In this document: positions 44,151 to 52,947 of the stretch, in pieces
Layout of the letters: each line of letters begins with the position of its first letter
Position numbering within the stretch: position 1 is the stretch's first letter
NCBI GenBank assembly: GCA_022711755.1
Contig: JAKLEA010000006.1
Span: 1 to 64,000 of the forward strand
Source of the DNA: Planctomycetota bacterium
GTDB lineage: Bacteria; Planctomycetota; Brocadiia; SM23-32; JAKLEA01
DNA: 64,000 nt
Direction: 5' to 3'
Notes under the pieces: generated by a model
Database searches by the model: none
The model's input: the letters and a program-made list of their open reading frames with translations, nothing else
Told to the model about the DNA's origin: nothing
Made by a program: the position numbers and the translations under genes

Positions 44151-44930
44151 TCACGAGTTCGTTGCGATGAAGTCCCGCGCCCACTCGGCCTGCTCAAGCT
44201 GCCCGTCAATTAGCACGGCCCCCAGGATTGAGAATCCAGCCGCCTTTCCATCCCGGATGAAACCAACGGTCATCTCAAACTGCATCTGAAGAAATTCCAT
44301 CGGGACCGGCGCGGCCTTGCCGTAATCCCTCAGATAGCAACCGATGATCACCGGTTTGCCGGGGAAGATCGCGCGGCATTTTTCAAGGTTCTCGGGAAGC
44401 GCCGGAATCTCTTCCGGCTTCCAGACCCAGAGATTGACTATATCCACATGCGGGAGGAAGTCGCGCCAGCCGTCGTCAAGCTCGTGCGTGTATACCACAG
44501 TCCAGAGTTTCATCTCCGGATTTGAGCTTTTCAATGCCGCGGATATTGCGCCGTATTTTTCCGCGCCATACCCCTCGCGTTTCAGCAGTCCGCGCGCGTC
44601 GTCGTGAATCGCGCCGGCGATGTTCGGAAATTGCAGGGAGAGCCGGCTGACCAGTTCCGCTTCAGCCTGCACGGACTCCGCCTTCGCGTCCACCCAGTGC
44701 GCCACGCCTCCCTGCTCCGGCCAGCGGAATTTCCATTTCGATATGTCGCAGACGATCTCGTCCATCCATGACATCTTGCCCATTGCAAGGGGGGAGTTAG
44801 GATGGAACATGAAGTTTGCCCTGCTCAGGCCGAAGAATCTCGCCCCCTCGCCCGCGCCGAATATTGAGGGGGCCACCCCGGGGTCTATGCCCTGCCCTTC
44901 CCAGACCCAGCCACAATCCCGAAGCCTCAT
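44151..44930 (-). CDS. Uncharacterised protein, possibly a TIM-barrel glycosidase-like domain
   Basis: 259 residues, no signal peptide or membrane helix. It begins MRLRDCGWVWEGQGIDPGVA and continues with strand/helix alternation typical of a barrel: EIVCDISKWKFRW, PNIAGAIHDDARGLL, MKLWTVVYTHELDD, HVDIVNLWVWKPEEIP, GKPVIIGCYLRDYG and AGFSILGAVLID. Candidate acidic residues lie at the strand ends (HDD, HELDD). It is the middle gene of a minus-strand set: 16 bp after the prepilin-type gene and 55 bp before the HzsA-related gene. I do not recognise the family. Confidence 0.6.
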   Translation of the reverse strand: MRLRDCGWVWEGQGIDPGVAPSIFGAGEGARFFGLSRANFMFHPNSPLAMGKMSWMDEIVCDISKWKFRWPEQGGVAHWVDAKAESVQAEAELVSRLSLQFPNIAGAIHDDARGLLKREGYGAEKYGAISAALKSSNPEMKLWTVVYTHELDDGWRDFLPHVDIVNLWVWKPEEIPALPENLEKCRAIFPGKPVIIGCYLRDYGKAAPVPMEFLQMQFEMTVGFIRDGKAAGFSILGAVLIDGQLEQAEWARDFIATNS

Positions 44931-44946
44931 GCGCGCCCGCCGCGAG

Positions 44947-45825
44947 TTACTTCACCCACAAATATCGGAATTCCCCGTCGCCGACCTTGATCCCGTTATT
45001 GGGCACAGTTCCGGCGCCGAGGTTGCCGAAGCCGTCCCAGATGGTGTTGTCGGCGTATATTTCTGAGACATTGAGAGAACCGACGTGGCCGTCAACAAAT
45101 GCGAGATTGCAGTTACTGTTATGCCTGTCCGAGACATAGCTGCGCCTCGTTTTGTCGGCCCATGACCATTCTTCGTCGTCTTCATTCAGGGAATCCGTCG
45201 CGTATATCAGGTTGAGGGTTGGATCAAGGATGTAACCGGCGTTGCCGAACCGGTCAACCCGGTCGGCGTAAGGTTCTTCCGGCGTGTCGGGTTCAGCCAC
45301 TATGTGTGGTTTGAGCCAGCCAGTGCCGTCAGAATCGCCAAACATAATTGTCTCGTTGGCGCAAGTTATGTTGCGCACGGGGAAGTTTTCGTAAGGCTTG
45401 GTCTGGCTGTGGAGATTTTTGCGCGCGCTTCCGAGGAATTTATAATTGTAGCCGTAGGACATGTCCCGCCCAAGGCTCCAGTCGGTTGTCGGGCAGCGGA
45501 ACAAGTCCGGCTGGTTGAAGTGTTCCATTACCAGATCGAACCAGCCCACTGCGACCTTCTCGCCGGTGTTTTTATCCTGGTAAAACTGCATGTCCGCGGG
45601 GTAGCACGTCCATTCTGTTTGATAAACGTGCCCGGCCATGGCTATCTGCCTTAGATTGGATTTGCATCTACTGGAGCGCCCCGCCTCCCTTGCCGCAGCC
45701 AGCGCGGGCATCAGCATCCCCGCAAGTATCGCAATAATCGCTATAACAACGAGCAATTCTATCAGTGTGAACGCACGAATCCGGTCAACACCCCGCTCTT
45801 GTTCCCGCAGTCGCGCGATTTTCAT
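44947..45825 (-). CDS. DUF1559-type prepilin-like protein
   Basis: 292 residues. The prepilin site and helix are classical: [20 protein letters not shown] with Glu +5 (Ala instead of Gly before the Phe), then [19 protein letters not shown]. The end contains [19 protein letters not shown], a perfect H-X9-DG motif. Loops carry CPTTDWSLG and similar short motifs. It is the first gene of the three-gene minus-strand set with the barrel-like protein and the HzsA-related protein. The Ala at -1 is a common allowed variant for prepilin peptidase, which is not in the window. Confidence 0.9.
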   Translation of the reverse strand: MKIARLREQERGVDRIRAFTLIELLVVIAIIAILAGMLMPALAAAREAGRSSRCKSNLRQIAMAGHVYQTEWTCYPADMQFYQDKNTGEKVAVGWFDLVMEHFNQPDLFRCPTTDWSLGRDMSYGYNYKFLGSARKNLHSQTKPYENFPVRNITCANETIMFGDSDGTGWLKPHIVAEPDTPEEPYADRVDRFGNAGYILDPTLNLIYATDSLNEDDEEWSWADKTRRSYVSDRHNSNCNLAFVDGHVGSLNVSEIYADNTIWDGFGNLGAGTVPNNGIKVGDGEFRYLWVK

Positions 45826-46067
45826 GAACAGAACTCCTCTGTTGCTTCTGAGTGTGGTGACCTATGATTCTCTGATCATTTTACGTTGCCCCCGCGCGCA
45901 CTGCAATGTAATTTGCGCCCCAGTCGGCAAGGAGGCCTGCAGATGGCATGTATGTTGTCGCGCAGCCGTCCCGTTTGCAGGGAAGGCGTGCAGGCGAAGC
46001 TCCTGCGCTACAATTCAAATTTCGTCAGCAACCCCCTGTCCCCGCTGGCCTCTACCAAATCCATTTA

Positions 46068-46154
46068 TGGTGCCGGAGGCGGGACTCGAACCCGCATGAG
46101 GTTTACCCTCACCGGTTTTTGAAACCGGCGCGTCTGCCATTCCGCCACTCCGGC
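46068..46154 (-). tRNA. tRNA-Leu (anticodon CAA), CCA encoded
   Basis: 87 nt including an encoded CCA (46068-46070). The acceptor stem GCCGGAG pairs with CTCCGGC. The anticodon stem-loop is CCGGT-TTCAAAA-ACCGG, giving CAA. A long variable arm (TGAGGGTAAACCTCA) is as expected for class II Leu tRNA. The T-arm is GCGGGTTCGAGTCCCGC. Confidence 0.95.
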
Positions 46155-46189
46155 AACCAGTCTTCAACGCATCTTCTTCCGCCGCGGCG

Positions 46190-46570
46190 TCATTTACCGC
46201 CGTGGCTCTGCCTGTCTTCCTCCGCGTTGAATTCTATGATATCCGCCCTCACCCGCATCTTCGTGAAGGTGACCAGAAGCAGGGTCGTCTTGGAGTATTC
46301 CTGATAGGCGTTTGCCAGGGCGATGGTTCCGCCCATGGTGATGCCGGCCTTCTTGTACAGATCGTCCAGCGCGTTGATCGTCGAGGGCGACGTTATCGGC
46401 AGGATCAGGAACCAGAATCCGCCGTCCTCGCCGATGACGTTGGCATTGATGACCTTGTAATTGCGCTTGTTCAGGTCAACGCGCGTGTTCATCGGCAGCG
46501 GTTCCCACGAATTCGTAGCGCAGCCGGCCATCAGGAAAAGCGCGGGTAGCAAAAACGCAAGACGGCGCAT
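46190..46570 (-). CDS. Small lipoprotein (DUF6567-like)
   Basis: 126 residues from the ATG at 46570, chosen because it starts a clear lipoprotein signal (MRRLAFLLPALFLMAGC, lipobox LMAGC, Cys17) and has GGGGGAA upstream. The rest is RVDLNKRNYKVINANVIGED, GGFWFLILPITSPS, then DDLYKKAGITMGGTIALANA and VRADIIEFN. The pattern 'L...NY(K/R)V....V.G......G......A...L........A..N......' is that of a small family of periplasmic lipoproteins of unknown role, DUF6567 by my reading. Sits beside the tRNA-Leu gene and has its own promoter. Confidence 0.65.
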   Translation of the reverse strand: MRRLAFLLPALFLMAGCATNSWEPLPMNTRVDLNKRNYKVINANVIGEDGGFWFLILPITSPSTINALDDLYKKAGITMGGTIALANAYQEYSKTTLLLVTFTKMRVRADIIEFNAEEDRQSHGGK

Positions 46571-46704
46571 TTCAGTTCCCCCTTTTACCTTCGGACCGCC
46601 GGGGACGCGATCCTTCTCCTGCGCCGCCGGCGAACGAAACGCTCCCCTGAAGCGGCGCTTTAAGGCGCACAGCGCCGGACACGCCGCCCGGCGACACAGG
46701 TTGA

Positions 46705-46733
46705 TGCTATCCCGAAACCTTCGGAGCGTCAAG
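46705..46733 (-). promoter_or_regulatory. Promoter for the small lipoprotein gene
   Basis: On the minus strand TTGACG (46733-46728), a 17-bp spacer and TAGCAT (46710-46705), about 135 bp before the start codon at 46570. No terminator was seen in 46571-46751. Confidence 0.45.
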
Positions 46734-46751
46734 ATAACGTTGGAATTGACG

Positions 46752-47582
46752 TTACAGCCCCGCGAGTTTCCAAGCCCTGTCCAGCGAGTCCGCTACAAGC
46801 TTTGCAGTTTCCTCAGCCGGCTTCCTGCCAAGCTCCGCCATGAAAGGCTCCGGGACGACCGCGCCGTCGTAGCCGATCTTCTTCAGCGACTTCAGAAAAC
46901 CCGCGATGTCTATCGTCCCCGTCGTCGCGGGTAGGCCGCGCGCGTTGTCAATCTGCTCTTCGCGAGGAACCTTCGGGGCGTCGTTGACGTGAACGTAGAC
47001 AACGTCATTGTTCGTCAGTTTTTCCAGGTCGGCAATGGTTCCGCCGCTGGTGTACCAGTGGAAGCAGTCCAGCAGCAGGCCTGTGTTCGGTCCGCAATCG
47101 CGGCAGAGCTTGAGCATCCAGCGCATGTTGTAGATGAATTCGTGGGCGCGTCCGTTTCGCATCGTTTTCGGCCCGACGAATTCGAGGCCGAGGCGGCAGC
47201 CGTGGTCGGCGAGAATTTTCGCGCACTCGCCCAGGCGGCGCTCATGGATGTCGTAGTTCTCCATGAAGGGCAGCGTGTCCGAGCAGGGCATGATCCACGT
47301 CGGGAAGCGGTCGCAGCCGACCGCCGCGCCCTTCTTCACAATTGCGGGAAGCTGGGCTAGACTTTTCTTGAACGAATCTTCGTCCCTGCGGAAATCCACG
47401 GGCATCCCGCTCCCGGCGGGTTTCAGCCCGTTCCTGCCCAGAACGTCCTTGATGAACTCGACCGAGACGTCGCCGCCCAGCGGGACGTCAATGGCCTGGT
47501 AGCCGAACTTCGCCGCCAGCGCCGCCGCCTCAGGCCACGGAACATTGATCCCGATCGCTCCGGGACTCATTCCCTTCAGCAT
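46752..47582 (-). CDS. Sugar phosphate isomerase/epimerase-like TIM-barrel protein
   Basis: 276 residues from the ATG at 47582 (AAGGAG 8 nt upstream). AP-endonuclease-2-type barrel: MSPGAIGINVPWPEAAALAA, KFGYQAIDVPLGGD, SGMPVDFRRDEDSFKK, LADHGCRLGLEFVGPKT (conserved Glu), NTGLLLDCFHWYTSGG (Asp and His of the metal site), VVYVHVNDAP and YDGAVVPEPFM. These are the metal-binding Glu, Asp, His and Glu of xylose-isomerase-like epimerases. The substrate could be a sugar or inositol derivative. It is a single gene with no sugar-pathway neighbours, so the pathway is unknown. Confidence 0.85.
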   Translation of the reverse strand: MLKGMSPGAIGINVPWPEAAALAAKFGYQAIDVPLGGDVSVEFIKDVLGRNGLKPAGSGMPVDFRRDEDSFKKSLAQLPAIVKKGAAVGCDRFPTWIMPCSDTLPFMENYDIHERRLGECAKILADHGCRLGLEFVGPKTMRNGRAHEFIYNMRWMLKLCRDCGPNTGLLLDCFHWYTSGGTIADLEKLTNNDVVYVHVNDAPKVPREEQIDNARGLPATTGTIDIAGFLKSLKKIGYDGAVVPEPFMAELGRKPAEETAKLVADSLDRAWKLAGL

Positions 47583-47705
47583 GGTTTCTTCTCCTTGTCG
47601 GCTGAATTTTGCTTGATCTTTCTCAATCGCTGCGCCTTGCGGGTGGCGTGTTTCATCCGCTGATTCCATCGCGGGGACGCATGATTGCGCGTTTCCCGTT
47701 CGGGG

Positions 47706-50267
47706 TCATTCGATTTTCGGCAATTCCAGTTGAGGCTGCTCCTGTTCCGGCGACGGCGGCGTTGTCATGTCGCCCTCGTTCCCCTGCTCCGGAACCGGCA
47801 TTCCGGGGAGTTCATGGGGCGGCGGCGGTTGACTGCCCGCCTGCTTTTTTGCCTTTTCCCGAAGCGCCGCCTCGTATACGAGGGTCATCACTTTCCTGGC
47901 CCGGTCCTCGTATTCTGCCGCCTTTGCGTCCTTGCCCAGCGCGCGGCAGGCCTTCGCCGCGGTCAACATCGCCTGAACGCTGCCGGGTTGTTTCGCCAGG
48001 ACCGCGTCGCAGTTGACGATCGCCTCCTCGATCTTTGCCTCGCGCATTCTCGCGCCGTCCTTGTCTCCCACGGCCCATGAGGCCCTGGCGGAAAGCGACA
48101 GCGCTTCGATACTTCCGGGGTGCTTCTCGAGGAACGGAATAAGCGTCTCCCGCGCCTCCTTCGCCTGCCCCAGTTTCATCTGGCACTCCGCAAGCCCGTA
48201 GCGTGACGCCATGTCGCCGGGGGATTCCTTGATCGCGCGGTCGAAGCACTTCAGCGCGGCCTCGTATCGCTTGAGCTTCAGAAATTCCGCGCCCATTGCC
48301 TGGAAACCGGCCGGGCTCGGTTCGGGGGACTCCATGAGCTTCGCCAGCGCGGCCTCGGCCCCGCCAGTGTCGCCCTTCATAAGCAGCCACTTCAGCATCA
48401 TGAAACCTGCGCGGCGATTGCCCGGGTCGGTTTTCAGGACGGTGTCGAGATTCTGCTTTATTTCCTCCAGCAACTTGTCGTGTTCCGCCAGGAATTTCCG
48501 CACAAGTTCGGCTTTCGGGTACTGTCGCGCGGCGAATTTGCGCGGGTCGCGGGTCGCGCCCGGCGCGGCGTCCGGCTCTTTCGGAGTTGCGCTTTCCGCC
48601 GCCGCGCCCAGACCTTCCGCCCGTTTCAGTTTGTGCGCCGCCGCCGCAAGGCGGTACTCCGCGTTCCCCGGCTCAAGGGACACCGCTTTCTCAACCGCGG
48701 CCTCGGCGCGCTGTATCATCACGCCCGCGTTGCGGACGTCCCTTCGGGCCGCCAATGCCTCGGCGATGTTGTGGCAGGCTTTCGACATCTCAGCCCAGGC
48801 ATGGGCGTTGCCGGGTTCGCGCCGCAGTTCAGCCGTCCACAGACCAAGCGGTGAGCGCCATTCGTCCAGCCGGGGGCCTGTGCCGGTCATGATCAGAACC
48901 GCCGCAAGGACCGGCGCGACCGCCGCGCGAAGGTAGTCCACAGCCGCCGCGTTGCGCTTTAATCTTCCGAAAAGCCTGCCCGACTCCACGGCGACCGCCG
49001 CCATCAGCCCCAGAGAGGCCAGATAAGTGTGCCTGTCGCCAAGCGGATGCGCGACGGGCAGAATCTGACAGTAGGGCAGCATCCCCGCGACGTAGAACGC
49101 GATGCCCATCGCCAGCGCTGACTCTTCCTTCAGGCTTAGCCTGAACACCCACGCAAGCACGAGAATGCCGACCAGGGCGAGAATGTAGGGTGTTTTTGCA
49201 ACGCTGATCGGATCGGGGAGCCGGTAGGCGAAACCAAGTTTATCGGGAATGACGATCCTGCCCAGATGGAAGCCGAGGCTGTAACACCCGGCCAGAAGAT
49301 TCCGAGGCAACTGCCCAATGCCGCCGGCGAGGGCGTTGCCGGAGTCCGCCTGCGCGCGCATGAAGACGATCGCGCCGATCAGCGAAATTGCCAGCATCGG
49401 GATGACGGGGCGCAGCGCGATGCCCAGCGCCTTGCCGAAGGAGGGTTTTTCCGCGTCCGGAGCGCCGGAGCCTCGCCTGAGGACCGCGTAAGTCCCCGCA
49501 GCCAGCAGCATCAGCGGCCAGGCCGCCGCAGCCGGCATCGCGCCGACGGCGAGCAGGAAGGCCAGTGCGGACAACGTGTAGCACACCGTCCGCCCGACCA
49601 GCCCGGCAATGGCCGTCGCCCGGTTGTCCGAAATGCGCCGGTATTCGAGGAAGAACAATCCGGAGACGAGGCAGAAGAAAGCGCCCAGCAGCAGGCGCAG
49701 TTGCGTCAGCCAGACGACAGGCTCAACGCGCAGCGGATGGACCGCCCAGAGGAGAGCGCCGACAAAGGCCCCCCGGTAAGAAGCCCCCAGCTTGCGGAAG
49801 AACAGGAAGCACAGGACGGCGTTGAAGGCATGAAGAGCCAGCGCGAACTTGCGCAGCTCCATCGGATTCACCCCGCGCTCGCCCCGGAACGCCTCAACCG
49901 CCATCCAGAGGACGGGGGTGTAATAGCCGGACCGCGACCGACTGAGCGTCTCAGCTTTAGGCGTCGCCTGAGGCGATGCCGCAGGCGACGCCTCAGGCGC
50001 AACCTCCGGCCCCTTCCCACCGGCAGGCTCGTTATGCGCCAGCGCTTCGGCGTCCCCTGGCATGACCCAGCCGATCTCCGCCGCGGGACGGAAGACCACC
50101 ATGACGATAACGGCCAGCGCCAGCGGCGCAAGGAATCTGCCCGCCTTGCGCGGCCACGGCTCAGTCTCCGACGCTTCAGCCGCCGGTCCTCGGGCCTCTG
50201 GTTCCTGAACCTCTGGTTCTTGAACCTCTGGTTCCTGGGCTTCCGGAGCAGTCTCGGTTTCAGACAT
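47706..50267 (-). CDS. TMTC-like TPR membrane protein, catalytic loop degenerate
   Basis: 853 residues from the ATG at 50267 (AAGGAG upstream). A Glu/Pro repeat (EVQEPEVQEPEA) and an acidic head precede about eleven hydrophobic segments. The core matches the next gene: FALALHAFNAVLCFLFFRKLG and ALLWAVHPLRVEPVVWLTQL, the HP-x-R-V-E motif of the DUF1736/TMTC O-mannosyltransferase-like family. Where the relative has NWDDPDFV this protein has VMPGDAEALAHN, so the usual Asp-Asp pair is lost. Residues after about 500 are TPRs (RAGFMMLKWLLMKGDTGGAE, YEAALKCFDRAIKESPGDMA). Probably a paralogue with altered or lost catalysis. It lies 43 bp behind its relative. Confidence 0.75.
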   Translation of the reverse strand: MSETETAPEAQEPEVQEPEVQEPEARGPAAEASETEPWPRKAGRFLAPLALAVIVMVVFRPAAEIGWVMPGDAEALAHNEPAGGKGPEVAPEASPAASPQATPKAETLSRSRSGYYTPVLWMAVEAFRGERGVNPMELRKFALALHAFNAVLCFLFFRKLGASYRGAFVGALLWAVHPLRVEPVVWLTQLRLLLGAFFCLVSGLFFLEYRRISDNRATAIAGLVGRTVCYTLSALAFLLAVGAMPAAAAWPLMLLAAGTYAVLRRGSGAPDAEKPSFGKALGIALRPVIPMLAISLIGAIVFMRAQADSGNALAGGIGQLPRNLLAGCYSLGFHLGRIVIPDKLGFAYRLPDPISVAKTPYILALVGILVLAWVFRLSLKEESALAMGIAFYVAGMLPYCQILPVAHPLGDRHTYLASLGLMAAVAVESGRLFGRLKRNAAAVDYLRAAVAPVLAAVLIMTGTGPRLDEWRSPLGLWTAELRREPGNAHAWAEMSKACHNIAEALAARRDVRNAGVMIQRAEAAVEKAVSLEPGNAEYRLAAAAHKLKRAEGLGAAAESATPKEPDAAPGATRDPRKFAARQYPKAELVRKFLAEHDKLLEEIKQNLDTVLKTDPGNRRAGFMMLKWLLMKGDTGGAEAALAKLMESPEPSPAGFQAMGAEFLKLKRYEAALKCFDRAIKESPGDMASRYGLAECQMKLGQAKEARETLIPFLEKHPGSIEALSLSARASWAVGDKDGARMREAKIEEAIVNCDAVLAKQPGSVQAMLTAAKACRALGKDAKAAEYEDRARKVMTLVYEAALREKAKKQAGSQPPPPHELPGMPVPEQGNEGDMTTPPSPEQEQPQLELPKIE

Positions 50268-50310
50268 CCCATTATCTCCTTGCCGTCCTGGACGTCCCGT
50301 CCTGACGGCA

Positions 50311-52152
50311 CTATCTCGCCTTCTCCTCCCTTGCCCGGGCGAGAAGGCTTCGGAACGCGGCCTCAGTCGGCGCGAGAAATACGGCTCTTTCCAGACAGCG
50401 GACTGCGCATGCAACCAGACGCGCTCTCGGCCCCGGCGGGGCTTTTCCGGCATGGTCGAGGAATTCGGACCCGAGCGCGGCAATCAGTCCCGGATCGAGT
50501 TCCCGCCGGGCAAGCGTCGCGTCAGCCAGCCGTTCCGCTTCGGCGAAATTCCCTTCGTAGAGCAGCAGCGCGGCGCGCGTTATCGCCAGCGAAATGTCGC
50601 CGGGTTTTGCGCGGTCCGCCTCGTCCAGAAGCCGCCGCGCCTCAACCAGGTCGCCGATTTGTCCCCGGCGGCAGAGCCTGTAAGCCAGGTTTCCGCGCGC
50701 CTTCCACGCTGTCGGATCGCCTTCGATCGCCCGACGCCAGAGCGCCATCGCCTCGTCGGCGCGGCCCTGCTTCTCGATGACGAGGGCGAGATTGTTCAGC
50801 GCGAGGGAGTCGTCCGGATTCGCCTCAAGCGCGCTTGTCCAGAGCGCCTCGGACGAACGCCAGGCGGGAAGTCTGTACTGAAAGGCAATCGCCGCGTAAA
50901 CGACGACAAGCAGCGGCGCTCGCCAGTAAAGCCATGAGTTCGCGTGCTTGGATGCAGCGGATGGTTCGAACAACGAAACAACCGCCGCGCAGACTGCGAT
51001 GCCGGGAAGGTACGTGTAACGCTCTCCCAGCGGCCGCGCTGTGGGGATCAGTTGAAGCATCGGCAGCATCAACAGCGCGTACCACGCAAGCGCGAAACTC
51101 ACTGGAGTGTATCGCGGCTCGCGCCTCCAGGCAATCCTGACGGCAAGCACGACAGCAAGAACAGCCCACCAGTATTGTGAACCCGACGACTGTTCGCCAG
51201 GTTGCGGAAGACGCCAGGTCGGGCTGAAAGCTCCTGGTACCCACATCTTGTAGAGATGGAAGCTGAAGCTGTAACACCCCGCCAGCACTCTCATCGGATC
51301 GTTCAGGAGATGCCTCTGAACGGCCCCTCCCCTGTATTGCGCCGCGAACATCAGCAGGGCGAACAACCCGCCCATGACGATCAGCGGCCAGAGCCGCTTC
51401 AGCGCGCCGGCGAATTCCTTCAGGCGGGCATGACGCGCATACCGGACGGATTCGAGCGGACGCCGCGTCACGCCCTCCACCCCAAACGCGGCCGCCGCCG
51501 CGAGGCCAAGCGGCCAGACGCACGTCGTCCCCTTAGTCCCAAGCGCAAGCGCGAACAGGAACATGGCGGCAAGCATGCGATTCCGCGACGCCGACAGCCT
51601 TCCGTCGCCCGCCGCCCAATCCCCCCCCCCGCGCGCCGCCGGGAACAGGACAAGCCCGGAGGCCAGGCAGAAGAATCCGCTCTGAACGTCCTTCAATTCC
51701 GTCACCCACGCCACCGATTCCACCCGCATGGGGTGAACGGCCCAAAGCGCCGCGCCCCATCCGGCGGCGAAGCGCGACGCGCCGAACCGCCTGAAAAGCA
51801 GGAAGGCCAGCGCCGCGTTCGCGGAATGAAAAAGGACGTTCAGTGCATGAAACGCCCAGGGTTGGATGCCGACCGTCTGCGCGACGATGCGATAGCTCCA
51901 CCAGAGGAACGGCGCGTAGTAGCCGGCCTGCGCGCGGACGAACGCCTCGGCGAACGGCCCCGCGCCCGGCTGGAGGACGAGGGGGTTGCGCGTAACGAAG
52001 TCCGGATCGTCCCAGTTGACGAAGTCGTAGCCGACACTCCTGCCGAACGCCAGCCACGTCAGTAGAACCAGCAGGCCGGCGATGACCGCGTCGGGGTGGA
52101 ACCGGTACGGGGTAGGCGTTTCGACACTGACGGGGTGTTCCCCCATTCGCAT
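50311..52152 (-). CDS. TMTC/DUF1736-like TPR membrane glycosyltransferase
   Basis: 613 residues; AGGAG upstream (a second ATG 6 nt later is possible). The GT-C pattern is clear: YDFVNWDDPDFVTRNPLVL (first loop with the Asp pair), YYAPFLWWSYRI, FHALNVLFHSANAALAFLLF, and AALWAVHPMRVESVAWVTEL followed by KDVQSGFFCLASGL. In TMTC and related bacterial proteins this is the sugar-transfer centre using a lipid-linked mannose. C-terminal TPRs begin at about residue 450 (DDSLALNNLALVIEKQGRAD). Eleven or so membrane segments place it in the inner membrane. Acceptor unknown. Paired with the degenerate paralogue downstream. Confidence 0.78.
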   Translation of the reverse strand: MRMGEHPVSVETPTPYRFHPDAVIAGLLVLLTWLAFGRSVGYDFVNWDDPDFVTRNPLVLQPGAGPFAEAFVRAQAGYYAPFLWWSYRIVAQTVGIQPWAFHALNVLFHSANAALAFLLFRRFGASRFAAGWGAALWAVHPMRVESVAWVTELKDVQSGFFCLASGLVLFPAARGGGDWAAGDGRLSASRNRMLAAMFLFALALGTKGTTCVWPLGLAAAAAFGVEGVTRRPLESVRYARHARLKEFAGALKRLWPLIVMGGLFALLMFAAQYRGGAVQRHLLNDPMRVLAGCYSFSFHLYKMWVPGAFSPTWRLPQPGEQSSGSQYWWAVLAVVLAVRIAWRREPRYTPVSFALAWYALLMLPMLQLIPTARPLGERYTYLPGIAVCAAVVSLFEPSAASKHANSWLYWRAPLLVVVYAAIAFQYRLPAWRSSEALWTSALEANPDDSLALNNLALVIEKQGRADEAMALWRRAIEGDPTAWKARGNLAYRLCRRGQIGDLVEARRLLDEADRAKPGDISLAITRAALLLYEGNFAEAERLADATLARRELDPGLIAALGSEFLDHAGKAPPGPRARLVACAVRCLERAVFLAPTEAAFRSLLARAREEKAR

Positions 52153-52336
52153 TTTTCTCCTGCGCCGCGGGCGTCATTGCCCAGGACAGCCAACAATCTC
52201 CCCCCGCATTGAGGCAAAGTCAAGCAGATGAATAGTCCCGCAGAATGAAGGATCACGCCTGATCGCGTTTCAACCCGCCGGCGATAATGCCCATATAGTC
52301 AGACAATTCTGAATAGGGCGGTGTCTTGCCGGTTGT

Positions 52337-52891
52337 TCACTTGCCGGTCTTCATCCACGGGCAATCATCCTTCTGAGAGCAATGCGCGCAGCCGTAGATT
52401 CTTGCCGCGAGGGGAAGAACAGCGAAGGCGTCAAGCGCAAATGCCGCAACAAGCGCGATGAGAAGCGGGCTGCATTCGCGCGACAGCGAATACGCCCCGG
52501 CCGCGACGGGGATGAACCACAGCGGCACGATGACGGGGATGTGACGTCGGAATTTGCGGACGAAGAGCTTCTCATCCCCGCGCGCCCGCAACTTCGACGC
52601 TATCCGCCCGTATCCGCACGGACACATTCGCGTGCCGAAGAACCGGCAGTGCGGACATACGAAGACCATTATCCATAACGCGCCGAGCGCCGCGTAGAGC
52701 GCATAAAGGGCGGCGAATATTCCGCTGTTTCCGGACGCGCCGAAGACCAGCAGGAGGATGACGCATCCCAGCGCGGACATGATGATGTAAGGGACGTTGT
52801 CGAATAACTCCTGAGCCGGCGTGAACTCAGTGTCAGGCCGCGCCTTGCCGCAGGACGGAGGGCTTTGCCGGTGCAATTCATTTTGTGCCAT
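52337..52891 (-). CDS. Four-helix membrane protein with conserved Cys clusters
   Basis: 184 residues from the ATG at 52891 (weak ribosome site). Four hydrophobic segments are visible (YIIMSALGCVILLLVFGA, IFAALYALYAALGALWIMVF, FIPVAAGAYSLS, LLIALVAAFALDAFAVLPLA). Two cytoplasmic-side Cys groups are striking: CPHCRFFGTRMCPCGYG after helix 2 and CAHCSQKDDCPW at the C-terminus. The pattern CPHC...CPxGYG...GCxxC....CPW recurs in an uncharacterised family I recall from bacteria and archaea; it could hold an iron-sulfur cluster or a metal. It lies 56 bp after the ADP-ribosylglycohydrolase gene. Confidence 0.65.
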   Translation of the reverse strand: MAQNELHRQSPPSCGKARPDTEFTPAQELFDNVPYIIMSALGCVILLLVFGASGNSGIFAALYALYAALGALWIMVFVCPHCRFFGTRMCPCGYGRIASKLRARGDEKLFVRKFRRHIPVIVPLWFIPVAAGAYSLSRECSPLLIALVAAFALDAFAVLPLAARIYGCAHCSQKDDCPWMKTGK

Positions 52892-52947
52892 CTTGTCACC
52901 CGGCGTGTAGGAAGCATGTGGGATGCGCGCCCGGGCGCATCCTGCTG

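Noticed and set aside
46068..46154. tRNA-Leu as integration site of a mobile element
   Set aside because: I found no integrase gene and no repeated tRNA 3' end in the flanks.
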